In this document: positions 22,601-33,275 of the stretch, piece by piece
Layout of the letters: every line of letters starts with the position of its first letter
Numbering within the stretch: the stretch's first letter is position 1
Source of the DNA: Priapulus caudatus
Taxonomy: Eukaryota > Priapulida > Priapulimorpha > Priapulimorphida > Priapulidae
DNA: 47,285 nucleotides
Assembly (NCBI RefSeq): GCF_000485595.1
Contig: NW_014577555.1
Location: forward strand, 41,260-88,544
Direction: 5' to 3'
Program-made: the position numbers and the translations under genes
The notes under the pieces: model-generated
What the model was told of the DNA's origin: nothing
The model's input: only the letters and a program-made list of their open reading frames with translations
Database searches by the model: none

Positions 22601-25600
22601 TTCTCACTCTCGCGCTTTCACATTGTTGACTCGCTATCATCACGTCCTCTCTCCCTCTCGTCTCATCTAGCTTCTCCGTCGTGCTCAATCTCGTACACGT
22701 CCTCCCTCCCTCCTACTCGTTCCACGCGTTCTCTTTCTCCTCTCTCTCTCTCTTATCTTTTACTCTGTTCTTCTCTCCTGACTTCGTCGTCATTCAACCT
22801 CGCGCCGTTGTTTTACCCTCTCTCCGTCTGCTCTATCTCTTCTTTGCTCACGCGTTCTCCTCTCCCCATTTCTCCCTCCTTCTCTCTCGCACATAGTCTC
22901 ATGGTACGCTTCCGCCGCATCTCCTACCTCTTCCTCCGTTCACAGGTGTTCTTCTCGACGCCTCCTCTTTGTTCCTCTTCGATTCACCCGGAGCCTGCCC
23001 GGTTCCGTCTGCTGAGCTTCGTCTTCTTCCTCTATCGCCCTCTCGTTCACCGCGTGTTGCCTAGCTGACTTCCTCTCCTCTCCGTCACCTAGTTCTCCAT
23101 CTCGCTCTCTGCCCTCTCTCCTCTCGTTCTACAGTGTATGTCTCGCTTTCTCCTCTCTCGCTCTCGTTCAAACCCTGTTCTCCTCGCTCCTCTCGTTCAC
23201 TGCCGCCTGTCCTTGGCGTGTGCTCCTCGCTCTCCATCTCTCGCCTGCTCTCTTACACGCGTGTCTTTGCCTCTCCTAGCCTCTGCGGTTCGACGTGCTT
23301 GACGCTCCCACGCTCTCCTCCCTTCCTCCGCTGCCCTCATTTCAAACGCTGTCCTCCTGTCCTTTTCCTCTCATCCTGCTCGCAATCCACCTGCATGCCT
23401 CTGCTCATACACATGCGACGAACTTTTCTCCGTTCAGCCCCGAAGACCCGTGTGCCTCCCGTTCTCTCCTGCCTCTCCTCTGCGTTCACCTGCTTCTCCT
23501 CTCTCTCTGCGGGTCAGCGGTGGGTTGGTCTGGGCGCTCGTGGGGGCGGTGCCTGCTGGGGGGGGTGTGCGGTCGTGGGCGGTGTGGTGGGCGGGGGGCG
23601 AGCGTGTTGCTCCTCTTCCCTCTCGTTCACGATGAGTCGTCGCTCTCTCTCTCTCCGTCTCGTTCACCTGTTCTCCTGGGGGCTTGAGGGCGTGGCCTCT
23701 CGTGCGGGGTGGCTCGCGTTGGCGAGCTGGTGTGGCGCGGCGGGTGCGGTGGGGGAGGGGATGCTCGGTGACGGTGGTCCCCTATCGCTAAACGCTGACT
23801 CCGGCGTCTACTTGGAGACGAAGGTTCCTCTCTCCTCTCTCAGCTCTCGGTTATAGAGAGTGGATTCGCCTGTTCTGTTCTCGAGTTCACGTGGTAGTTA
23901 CCTCTCTCGCGTCATCTCCTCTCGTTCACAGTTGTTCGCTCCTCTCTCCTCTAGACGTGTCACGTGATTTCGCCTCTATCCTCTCTTCTCCTCGTTTACG
24001 CCTGTTCTCTCTCCTCTGCTGTCTCGTGTACTGAGTGTCACGCGTTTACCGGCTTCTATCATCGTAGATCTCCTTCTCTCTGACGTAGCCTCTGACATGA
24101 ATCCGACAGTCTGAGAGCGAGGACGGGCCGTTAGCACCCGATCTCTCCTCTCTCTTCTCTGTTAACGCGCTTCTCTCCCTCTCTCTCTTCTCTCCTCTCA
24201 TCTCACGGCAGTGGATGACCCCTCTGCTCCTGTCCTCTCGCTTCGAGACACGAGTGACGGCAGTGACCGTGCGTGCATCTGCCACTCCATATCGAATTCA
24301 GCGCGTTCCGACGTATGAGCGATCGAGTAGGGCGGCGGAGGGAGTCGTGTTAGGTCGAGGGAACTGCATTCACAGAGCTGAAGAGTCGCTGCCTCCTCTC
24401 CTTCATTCGACGCGACGCTCTACCGTGTGNNNNNNNNNNNNNNNNNNNNNNNNNTCCTCTTCCTCTCATCACTCCGCTGTTTCACGGTTGGTTCTCCTCC
24501 GTCCTGCTTCTTGCTCTCGGGTTCACTGCTGCTTTCTCCTCTCTCCTCTCTCCTCGTTACCATTATTCGCCTCTGCCTCTCTTCTCTCCTTCACGTGTTT
24601 TCTTCTCCTTCTCTCCTAGCTCTCCGTCTTACTCCTTCTCTCCTCTTCTCCTTCTCTCCTCTCTCCTCTTCCTCTCTCCCTCTCCTCCTCTCTCCTCTCG
24701 TATCTGCTCCCTCTCCTCTCGTTCACACGTCCTCCTCTCTCCTCTCATTCACGCGCTCTCTCTCTCCTCTCCTCTCGTTCACACGTCCTCCTCTCTCCTC
24801 TCATTCACGCGCTCTCTCTCTCCTCTCCTCTCGTTCACACGTCCTCCTCTCTCCTCTCATTCACGCGCTCTCTCTCTCCTCTCCTCTCGTTCACACGTCC
24901 TCCTTTCTGCTCTCATTCACGCGTTCGCCTCTCGTTGTCGACAGGTCGAGGAGGAGGAGACGTTGATGCAGGAGCTGCGTAAGATAGAGCAGCGTAAGCG
25001 CGAGCGCGAGAAGAAGGCGCAGGACCTGCAGAAGCTGATCAGCGCCGCAGACAACTCCGACCGCCGCCTGCAGAAAAAGCAGCCGAAGAAACACATGGTC
25101 GCGCACAAGCTGTCGAAAGGTGGCGCCACGGTCACATCCGGCGAGGCCTCGGTGAGTGCTGGCTCCTTTGGGGGAGGGCGTGCTGCACGGTTTAGGAAGG
25201 GTTTGTGGGCTCCTGTGGAACAATTATGAAAGTTTTCTACATCAGTGTCTGCCAAGCAGCCGAGATGAAGTTTATTGAAAGCCACATAATAAAAATAGAA
25301 TATATATACCCTAAATGAAAAAGTTGCACTTGAATAGGCACTTGAATAATATGGTATACAGGATTTCTTATACATAAGAGGCACAGTGACGCACCGCCGT
25401 TGTCAAATTTAACATCGCCGTTGTGAAAATGTTCATGTATTTACCCGCCGTTGTCAAAATAGTGTCAACCCAAAAATAAATAGATCACCACGTGCTTCTG
25501 GCATATTTAGAGTGCACCTGAGTTGATGTTTAGAGTTATTCTGGAATATTTGTCCGCCTGCAACCTCTGCGTGCGTGCCTGCGGCATGCCTTTGAATCCA

Positions 25601-28600
25601 TCATGCCCGTTTTTTTCCCAAACTGGCCATTACCTCCTTTGTCTAATTTTCCTTCAGAAGAAACCCTTTGTATAGTCTCATTGTTTGTCATTACTTTTGT
25701 CTCAGATTGTTTTGATGTTCATGTCAGTTATCTGTATTTATTCTGCTTTTCAGACCACTCCAGATACAACTGGAATTAAGTTTCCAGAGTTCAAAACGTC
25801 AGGAGTGACCCTTCGTAGCCACAGGGTGAGTTTATTGCATTCCTGCGGCTTTCCATATGTACAGGTTTTTCCTCACTTCCCTCTCTCTTTCTTTCTTTAG
25901 CTCTCACTTCTCATTTGTATTTTCTCGTCTGTCTTCTCTGTCTTTCTCTCTCTCTAAAAAATTGTCTGACTATAAAGCTACGTTCACACGAGATTTACGG
26001 CCTCGCTGGTTCCGTACTTATCTGGTGCTGAATTCGGCTGAAATACAGTGCTAACACAACCCGCAGCGTTCACACGGGAATCGAGGCTTAGCTGGCTAGG
26101 TATAATAAATAATTTCTCGGTTAGAGGGAAGTGTTTTTCATGATGGCGGCGCCCATGAAAGTCAGTTATTTGTGGCAGTTTTTCAGTAAAATTACACAAA
26201 ATGATGATCCAGATGAACATTACGAATGCTTTGGTGATGAAGACGATTATCAAAAAGAAATTCGGAGAATTATTTTCAATGGCATGAGCCTTAAGCGAAA
26301 AACGACACTCCACTGCCTAGTATCAATGTTACAGCGTACTACAGTTTCACGGCTTACGAGGCCTCGAATTGCGTTCACACGACAGACAATACGCGGCCAG
26401 CACGGTTTGTTCAGTTGTTTCAGCGCGGAATCACTTTCCGCGCCGAATAAGCCTCGTATTTCAGTATGGTACTTGGGAGGCCGCGTATAAGTCTTGAATA
26501 TTTTTATCGTGTGAACGCTCAGTACGGTACTGAAATCCTCATGTGAACGCAGCTTAAGAGGCACAATACATAATGATTATCACATTGTATTATGATTTGT
26601 TCACATAATTACAACCATGTATTGCATCTATGTTTTTCGTTTCAGATGAAGCTACCAACCTCCCTCGGGCAGAAAAAAAGTAAAGCAATTGAGCAACTCC
26701 TGGAAGAACTGGGCATCGGTAAAAATATTTTCTGCCAGTTAATATTACCAGTTAAGATTACTTTTCAACTAAGTATGAAATGCGTTAATTTTAAGATAGT
26801 TTGCAGGTGCCTTAAAAGTATTCCCCGTACCCTTTATGATTGGTTGCTATATTTGTAACAATGGCTGTGAATGGTGCCTATATTTCTAATACCCGCCATG
26901 ATTTTCAGCTATATTCCTAACATCGATCACTCACTAAATGTATGACACCGACAGTGATTGGTGTTTATATTACTAACGCCCCGTGCGATTTGTCGCTGCA
27001 GAGCAGAGTCCGATGCCGACGGAGGAGGTGGCGACGCATTTCAACGACGTGCGCTGCGACATGGTGCTGCTCTATGAGCTGAAGCTAGCTCACGCCAACT
27101 GCGAATTCGAGGTGCAGACGCTCAAGCACCGGCTCGAGGCCCTCGTACCCGGCAGACTCGCCGTAAGTAAACAAGAGAACGTCCGATCGGCGCGGCCGCG
27201 AAAACACGGCGTTAACGGAGGTGCGGTCGGTGGGTTCGATGCTGTCGTGCGCAGTTTCCATTGTTGTTATTGGGTGCAGGGGTAGGTTTTACTCCCTTGC
27301 TTACAGTGTATACTCATCAATGGTTGCCACGCTACACAGGGATGTTAGTTTCGTATGTTACTGGGAATGTAAGCGTAATATTTTACAACAATCTAAATAT
27401 TATACAATCCTTTGTATCAGTCACAGATTTGTTATTGATCTTGGTGGTAGTAGCAAATGTTCAAAATATTCACCTTAGTCTTGTGTGGGTGATCCGAAAC
27501 TTTAAGCAAATCTAAATGGCATGTTTTCCTTAGAAGAATGGGTGGGGGACACATAAAAATTATGATCTTCCATTAATGTTAGCTAGATTATGATAATAGT
27601 CAGCTACGTGTGTATTTTTTTACACTGTATCACATAAGTGTGCTATTTTTAGCTCAGCTGACGAAGTCAGATGCAGCTTGTAGAATTGCATGATTGTCTG
27701 TCCATCCGTCTATGCGTCTGTCCGTGCGTCCGTCAACAGTTGGGCACAAATCTTAACCGCTCGACGTATGGTCTTGATCAGGCCTCGAATTAAGTGACGA
27801 GGCAATTTTTTTGGGGCATGTGAGAAATTGCCTTGAATTTTCTCTAAAATGGATGGGCACCGAGGCAATTTTAAAAGGCATCAAGGCAACTCTCAAAATT
27901 TGAGAAGGGCACCAAGGCACTTTTGTAAAATAAAGAAAAACTCATAACAAATTAATACATCAACCTCTACTATTGGAAGTACAGTAACAGGGTTCAACGT
28001 TAACTTTTTATTTCACTAGACCATCGGGCTAGTAACTGACGAAAACCACTAGCCCTGACCTAACTTTCACTAGCCCAGACTGTTGAGTCAGGAGGTTTAT
28101 CTTGTGGGCGTTAATTAGACACAAATAATGAGTAGGACAAAAGCCTTGCGTTAACAGAAACCAGCCATGTTTATTTAGTTTTCCTCAACCTCCATAGGTG
28201 GCAGCACATGCCAGTGCTGATAACTTGTTGACACAAGAACAGATAATTATGATAATACAACACAGACCTAGACCATTGTTATGGAAAACTTTGTGTCATC
28301 GTATGAATTCTACTAAAATTTCTCTAAATTTACTGCACTTAGCAAGTTACACACCATACAGATCACAGCTGGCCATTCTTGCGCGAGCGTTGTTTCCCGC
28401 GCTTTAAATCGCGTGCGGGCCGAGTCCACGTGCAGCATTTAAATATTCGTGTTCTACCACGGGCATACGCAGGCGCACGATTTATCGATCGTCTACTGGC
28501 AGCGGTTGGCAGCAAGCCACGTTTACAGTTATTGTTTTTGCCGAAGGGTAGGCTGGTATCCGGCCTCACTCTCTGCTAGACAATGTACACGCTCTACGAC

Positions 28601-31600
28601 AAACAGTGTGGCCGCGAACCAGTCTAGCCAGAGGCACCGACGGCAATTACAGAAAAGGGCAAGGCAGGACACTGCCGTCGGTCGGGTTGGATTTTCAGGG
28701 GCAGTACGGCGATTGATAGGGGGACCGACGGCAATTTGGTTAATTCGAGCCCTGGTCTTGATATTCGAGACGTCGGGGGAGGGGGGGATCGCGAAAAGGA
28801 CTCGGGATGTCGAATTTGGGGGTCAAGGGTCAAAGGTCAAGGTGTGTCAATGGAGGGGGAATATTTCCCCCTTAACTTAAGGTATAGGAGGAAATACGGA
28901 ATTGCGCCACAAATCTCAACGGCTTGACCTACGCTCTCAATATTCGATGTATAGTGTGATGGGGAGGAAACCCATCACCAGCGCAAAATTAGAGGTCACA
29001 GGTCAAAGGGCAGTGGGGGAAAGGTCAGATATCAGACATTTTCTGAGCACATGGTCTAACGGACCGAGTGCAAAACTTTTTTGTTTCAGCAAGGACCTAC
29101 CATTTTTATCACTTTATTGAAAGGACCATGAAATGTGCTTTCCTCTGACGTGCGAAGAGTAAGTGTCTGATAACTTTTTGACCCTCAAGAGGAGGGTTAA
29201 ACATGGATATGTTGACTGTAACAGTGTTAACAAAGGACTGAACTGCTTTTGCTATTAGAGCCCCCCCCTTCCCTTCCACCTCCACCTCCCCTTTCCCTTC
29301 CCCCACCACCCTCCCACACCCTCCCACCACCACTACGCTCGCGCTCGACGCATATCCATGATAACATGTTAATATAGCGAAGTCATTAGAGTTACACAGG
29401 TGTATATTTATTACTGTACTACCGGTATAGCAAAGCTTATCATAGATTTTAGATCTGTATTAGTAGTATCTTAGATACAGGGGCGGATCCAGAGGGGGGG
29501 TCGAGGGGGTCCGGACCCCCCCTTTTTACCACAAAAAAGGGGAAAAAAGCATACACACACGCACGCACGCGCGCGCGCGCGCGCACACACACACACTTCT
29601 CTTATATTGTTTCCATAAAAAAATCTTGTTTAGTGCTAGTTTTTCTGATAAAGATTTACTTATATATATGTAAATTCGTTATAAAAACCTAGAAATGGGC
29701 AAAGAGGGGTCCGCAGGCTTCCGGGGGACCGGATCTGATAATTTTTTGCATTCTAGAAATCAAAATTACTGCTCAGATGCTCTCAGAATGCACCAATTTA
29801 AAAAAAAAATCTTGTGGGAGGTTCCCCAAACCCCTCCAAAGTGTCCCTCCAAACACCAGAAAAAGTAAGCAGGAAAAAGTGTCTTTTATTTCTTCCTGGA
29901 CACCCCCTTTTCAAAAATCCTGGATCCGCCCCTGAGATATATGCTCTGAGCGCGAATGCGGTGGCGGGAGGGCGCACTTGATTCGGTTGCCAGTGAGTTT
30001 ATCAGAAGAGTACCCGGCTACAGTACACATCAGTTGAGCGCTGTCGCTCTGCGGCACTTGTTTCTGAATAGCTAGCATTGAAAACATGCTCCAACCAAGA
30101 GTAACTCTTCTGTAGGATATTTTAGCAGTGGCAAAAATCAGTGCTATGTTACCATGTAAATAAAGAGGAAACCATACGCGAGTGAAGAATTTCCTGTTTT
30201 TACAAACTCCGACAACAGATGGTGCTCTTGTTCTCTCTACATTCCTTACAATTTTTAGGTTTATTTGTGGGAAAACAACCACCTTGTACTTTTTTTATCA
30301 TCAAAGTGATAAGTAGTCTTAACTTTTTAGCTTTTTCTGTTATTTCTAGGGGGCCAATTTAGACCTAATTTTGATGATTGCAGAGCATTAGATAACTTTT
30401 TAGTAACTAACTAACTTGTAAGTTGTAGTTAGTATACATTTAAATCATACCTCATGCAGGGGCAAAGGAAATTTACTGGAGCTTATCTGCAGTACAGTGC
30501 ATATTTTGTTATGGGAGCATTTTTAATTTTTGCTATCATAAAATAATAAATTTGATAAAGAAACTTGCAACTTGCAAAGAAACTTGCAACTTCACTCATG
30601 CAATATTGGTATCCTTCCAGTTATATAAGAAAATTTATGAAACTATAGCAACTCTTAATATTTGTGCATTTATGGAGAAATAACGTATTTATAATTATTA
30701 TATGCTTATTGTATATTCGAATTTGAACTGAATTTAATTATGTTACAAAATAATTTATGCATGTTTGCCCATAATACCATTTAGTGTATGTCGAATTCTA
30801 ACATACACTGTATGTGCAATTTCTAACATTAACTATTAACATCAACAGTTTTTATGGTAATTTTGACACTAAGACTTTAGCTTGACACAAAGTTGGGATC
30901 TTGCGCACACGCGCACCTTATAAACATTCCTGAACTTGACTCGATGGGGTCAGTTTTCGAAATACAACACAAATAGTTGGTTAGTTTTCGAAATCGCATC
31001 CGCGAATGTAACGTGATGTGTGTGTTGACTCAAGATTTCTGTTCTGTTCTGCATGCAGGCACTGACAGAGTCGGTAAGCTGAATGTGAATGTTCGTGTGC
31101 GTCGTATTCTGTCTTACCTGCGCTTTTGTTCCGTTGCAGAGCTTAAACCTGCCAGCCTCGGCCGCCGCCACAACCACGCCCAGCACGTCTGGTGAGGCTG
31201 GCGGGGACTCACCGGGAAAAACTAGGAAGATATCGGAAATAATTGACGTAGTTGGGAATGCTGAGCATCCCAGTGTAAGGGCAAACTTGTTTGAAAGTAT
31301 AGAAGCCTGGGATAGAAATACTATTAGTCCCTCGGTAATGATCGTCCTTTTTGTCTCTCTTCTTTCTCTAGTTTCCAGCGGCCGCGCAGCCGATATCGGC
31401 GCGTTGGGCTCGCTTTATTTTTAGTTTGGGCCATAAAGAAAATATTGTTTGTTTGCCTTCACCCGACCGACCGGCCGAAAAGGGCCCGACTCAAAAAATG
31501 TTATTGATCTTTCCCATTATGTTTTTTTTTACAAATTGTATTACTGTACATAATATAAATCTGTAGGCAATACATTATATGTACCAAGCAAAACAAACAT

Positions 31601-33275
31601 TCAACATAAAAGGTATCTCCACACAAGCACACCCGAGCACGTAGACACCATGCTGAATTTGTAAAAAGACCCCCCTCAAAAAAAGAAAAAAAAGCCTACC
31701 TACCTACCCAAACTTTTCAGCCTGGGTCGGGTGAGGGCAAACAAATATTTTTTTTATTGTGGCCTTGTGTGATTTCCGCGCAGTCGCTGTGCCTTAACTT
31801 GTGCTCGTAATGTTCGCGTTTTAACGTGAAAGAGATTTCTTTGCCTCTTCGTTTCCGTAAATTGATTTTCATTCAGCACTTGAGTGTCCATTTGTATGTG
31901 TGTGCGTGTGCGATGCGATCGTTGGTGTGTTTTTTCGTGTTGCACGTAGCTGTTCTGTGAGCTGCATGCTATCTCCCTTGACCGTCTGTGCTACTACAGG
32001 AGTCGTTGGTACTCACTGGACCCTCCATTTTCTCCTTGGGTTATCTTTAGCTACCATCGGTCTCATTTAAACAGCCGTCTGGTCACATTTTGCTCAGTGT
32101 CTGTCCGAAAAGGCTTAGATTTCGCAGAAACGTAGAAATTGCAACGATAGTCATAGAAATGAAAGTGCAGCGGTAGATTAAGGTAGCATCGCGGGAGATC
32201 ATTTACGCGGATACCGCCACACCGCGCCCTCTAAATGTCATAGCTATGCCCTCCCTCCGCTACACGTGATAGCAATTTATGTGAGCACGGGGGGGGGGGA
32301 TAGTACAAGGTGTGGTCGGTGCAGGGACAACGTAGATGAATACGCTCTTTAGATCACTCTTTCCCGTAAGCTAATGTGGGCCGCGTTCCGCCGCGCAGTG
32401 AAAACATCCTGTAACGAAACCACGCCGGATCAGTCAGTTTTTCCGACAGCCACGGCGCGTTATATGAGAGCGGCAAAACGCGCCGGCTGTGTGCACCCTC
32501 ATGCAGCTCTAACGTAGGGTAACGTGAAACTCCCACCGCAGCCTATTATTAATGATGATCCGACTATTTCGAGTGCCTTCCGCGTGGCAGTGCAGCACAT
32601 GAGAGTTGAATTTGTGCGTGTGAGGGGTCTGCGGTGTGGTGTACGGGCGAAATAGCGAGAAGGAATCACCTAGTGGATTGGGAGAAATTTTTTCGACGAT
32701 AGACGTGTGGGAAGGGGGGGGGGCAGAGGAATTCAGGTTATTCAAAGGGCAAGTGTGTTATACAGTGTGCGAAGCAGAATTAATGTAAATGCTGGATGCC
32801 GAAACAAAAACCGATAGGAGCGTCTTGGCGGGGTATTTATTGCCGTGCCAGCATCTCTAGATCTCCAGTCATGAGGAGATAGGTGCACCAGCTATTAGAC
32901 TTTGTATGAACGAGTGCACGCAGACTAGTGACTACGTGATGCTACTAGATACTAGTTGTTTCAATATTTAGTTAGCTGAGTAGTGTAACCATGCAGAGAG
33001 AATAGCAGATAAGATTGAGAATGAAACTAAACGGTAACTGAACCTTCGATTTGACTTCACAAATACTAAAATTCTACACGAGAATTCAAACACGTGCATG
33101 CACACACGAATAACAACATTATTCACAATCGATGATGTGGAAGGCAAGGGGTGGAATCAATGTGTTAATGTTTTGAGTATTTATTCAGCGCTTCTGCTCT
33201 TTTTCGCAGAGAAAGAGGCGTGCGGCACTGGAACAGAGAGACATCATGAAGAAACTCAAAGGGAACAAGTCATAA
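16671..33275 (+). CDS. DMAP1: DNA methyltransferase 1-associated protein 1, 13 coding exons
   Basis: Coding exons: 16671-16766, 16978-17060, 17460-17580, 17684-17758, 19266-19381, 19768-19870, 20150-20257, 24945-25151, 25754-25825, 26646-26718, 27002-27162, 31140-31274 and 33210-33275. All junctions are GT-AG and the phases agree, giving 471 aa against about 467 in vertebrates. Landmarks are MTSADVREILE at the N-terminus, RPWKWMPFHNPAR (about 87-99), and a SANT/Myb-like domain (about 144-194: NWTREETDHLF... to ...LKERYYHIS). A charged coiled-coil stretch follows (about 235-280), then the C-terminal DMAP1 domain (GIKFPEFKTSGVTLRS, LYELKLAHANCEFEVQ) and a basic tail, RKRRAALEQ. The family is a nuclear subunit of the TIP60/NuA4 acetyltransferase and SRCAP remodelling complexes. 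Introns are loaded with transposons; intron 7 (4.7 kb) is almost entirely tandem repeat. ATTAAA at 33572-33577 is a possible poly(A) signal. Confidence 0.95.
18060..18265. repeat. Tandem repeat of about 75 bp next to foldback element
   Basis: Units containing TACATTTCAGTGTAA, ACACATGAAC and a TATATA stretch recur about three times here and once more right of the foldback element (19098-19150). The array therefore appears to have been split by the insertion. Confidence 0.75.
18273..19082. mobile_element. 810-bp foldback element in DMAP1 intron 4
   Basis: The left arm, 18273 to about 18528, and right arm, about 18829 to 19082, are inverted copies of about 255 bp with only scattered differences. 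They start CAAGAGCTAATAAATACC and surround a spacer of about 300 bp. A 7-bp direct repeat, ATAGTAT, flanks the element at 18266-18272 and 19083-19089. There is no coding frame of note. The surrounding region, 18060-18270 and 19085-19150, has repeated GTTCATGTGTGTTACATTTC units into which it probably inserted. Confidence 0.82.
20450..24943. repeat. Pyrimidine-rich tandem array filling DMAP1 intron 7
   Basis: The best-preserved part (about 20650-21420) repeats every 26 bp with the core TCTCCTCTCGTTCACGTGTT; variants carry TTCACGCG, TTCACACG or TTCACCTG. From about 21430 to 24420 the units are irregular. Just before exon 8 a 56-bp higher-order unit is repeated about three times (24721-24890). 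The plus strand is strongly C+T, with no stop codons in the unit, so very long Ser-Leu frames arise by composition. The array runs into the acceptor of exon 8 and supplies its pyrimidine tract. Confidence 0.93.
24430..24454. other. Assembly gap (25 Ns)
   Basis: A run of 25 undetermined bases lies inside the tandem array of DMAP1 intron 7. The true array length is therefore unknown. No coding exon is affected. Confidence 0.99.
25976..26554. mobile_element. 579-bp element with TAA target sites in DMAP1 intron 9
   Basis: The ends AGCTACGTTCACACGAG and, on the complement of the right end, AGCTGCGTTCACATGAG form inverted termini. They are flanked by TAA on both sides (25973-25975, 26555-26557), as for PIF/Harbinger-type insertions. 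GCGTTCACACG or its complement recurs near 26070, 26363 and 26510, resembling subterminal binding sites. An open frame at 26131-26490, starting MFFMMAAPMKVSYLWQFFSK, has no recognised domain. It may be a coding remnant of the parent element. Confidence 0.7.
27645..27778. repeat. Dispersed repeat R, copy 1, left part
   Basis: It starts TTTTTAGCTCAGCTGACGAA with a small hairpin, continues with GTCCGTC-type repeats, and reaches CAACAGTTGGGCACAAATCT. It matches 45031 onward. Its continuation is at 28755-28930 because a hAT element has inserted between the two parts. Confidence 0.85.
27779..28754. mobile_element. Non-autonomous hAT element, 976 bp, in DMAP1 intron 11
   Basis: The ends are CAGGCCTCGAATTAA on the left and, on the complement of the right end, CAGGGCTCGAATTAA, a typical hAT start. 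A perfect 8-bp target duplication, GTCTTGAT, flanks it (27771-27778, 28755-28762). The interior holds repeated AAGGCA and GAGGCAATTTT motifs but no transposase frame. It splits a dispersed repeat whose other copy near 45.1 kb shows the joined sequence. Confidence 0.9.
28755..28930. repeat. Dispersed repeat R, copy 1, right part
   Basis: Continuation of the repeat started at 27645: GGGTCAAAGGTCAAG-type sequence, then TTAACTTAAGGTATAGG and CACAAATCT. Its order matches 45155-45315. Related GGTCAAAGG sequence continues to about 29010, so the full repeat may be longer. Confidence 0.8.
29478..29934. mobile_element. hAT-type MITE, 457 bp, in DMAP1 intron 11
   Basis: The left end CAGGGGCGGATCCAG and the right end CTGGATCCGCCCCTG are perfect inverted copies of the kind seen in many hAT MITEs. 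The flanks share only AGATA directly beside the element, so an intact 8-bp duplication cannot be shown. The inside is G-rich at the left, has a CA/CG microsatellite at about 29553-29597, and contains no open frame. Confidence 0.8.
31429..31764. mobile_element. 336-bp MITE in DMAP1 intron 12
   Basis: Inverted termini of about 40 bp start GGCCATAAAGAAAATATTG on the left, with a close complementary match on the right that includes GGTCGGGTGAGGGCAAACAA. A 3-bp TTG flanks both sides (31426-31428, 31765-31767). There is no coding frame. The superfamily cannot be told from a 3-bp duplication. Confidence 0.72.

Noticed and set aside
20650-24940. CRISPR-like regular spacing of a repeat
   Set aside because: The units are contiguous with no unique spacers, the genome is animal, and no cas-like gene is present. 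It is an ordinary satellite.
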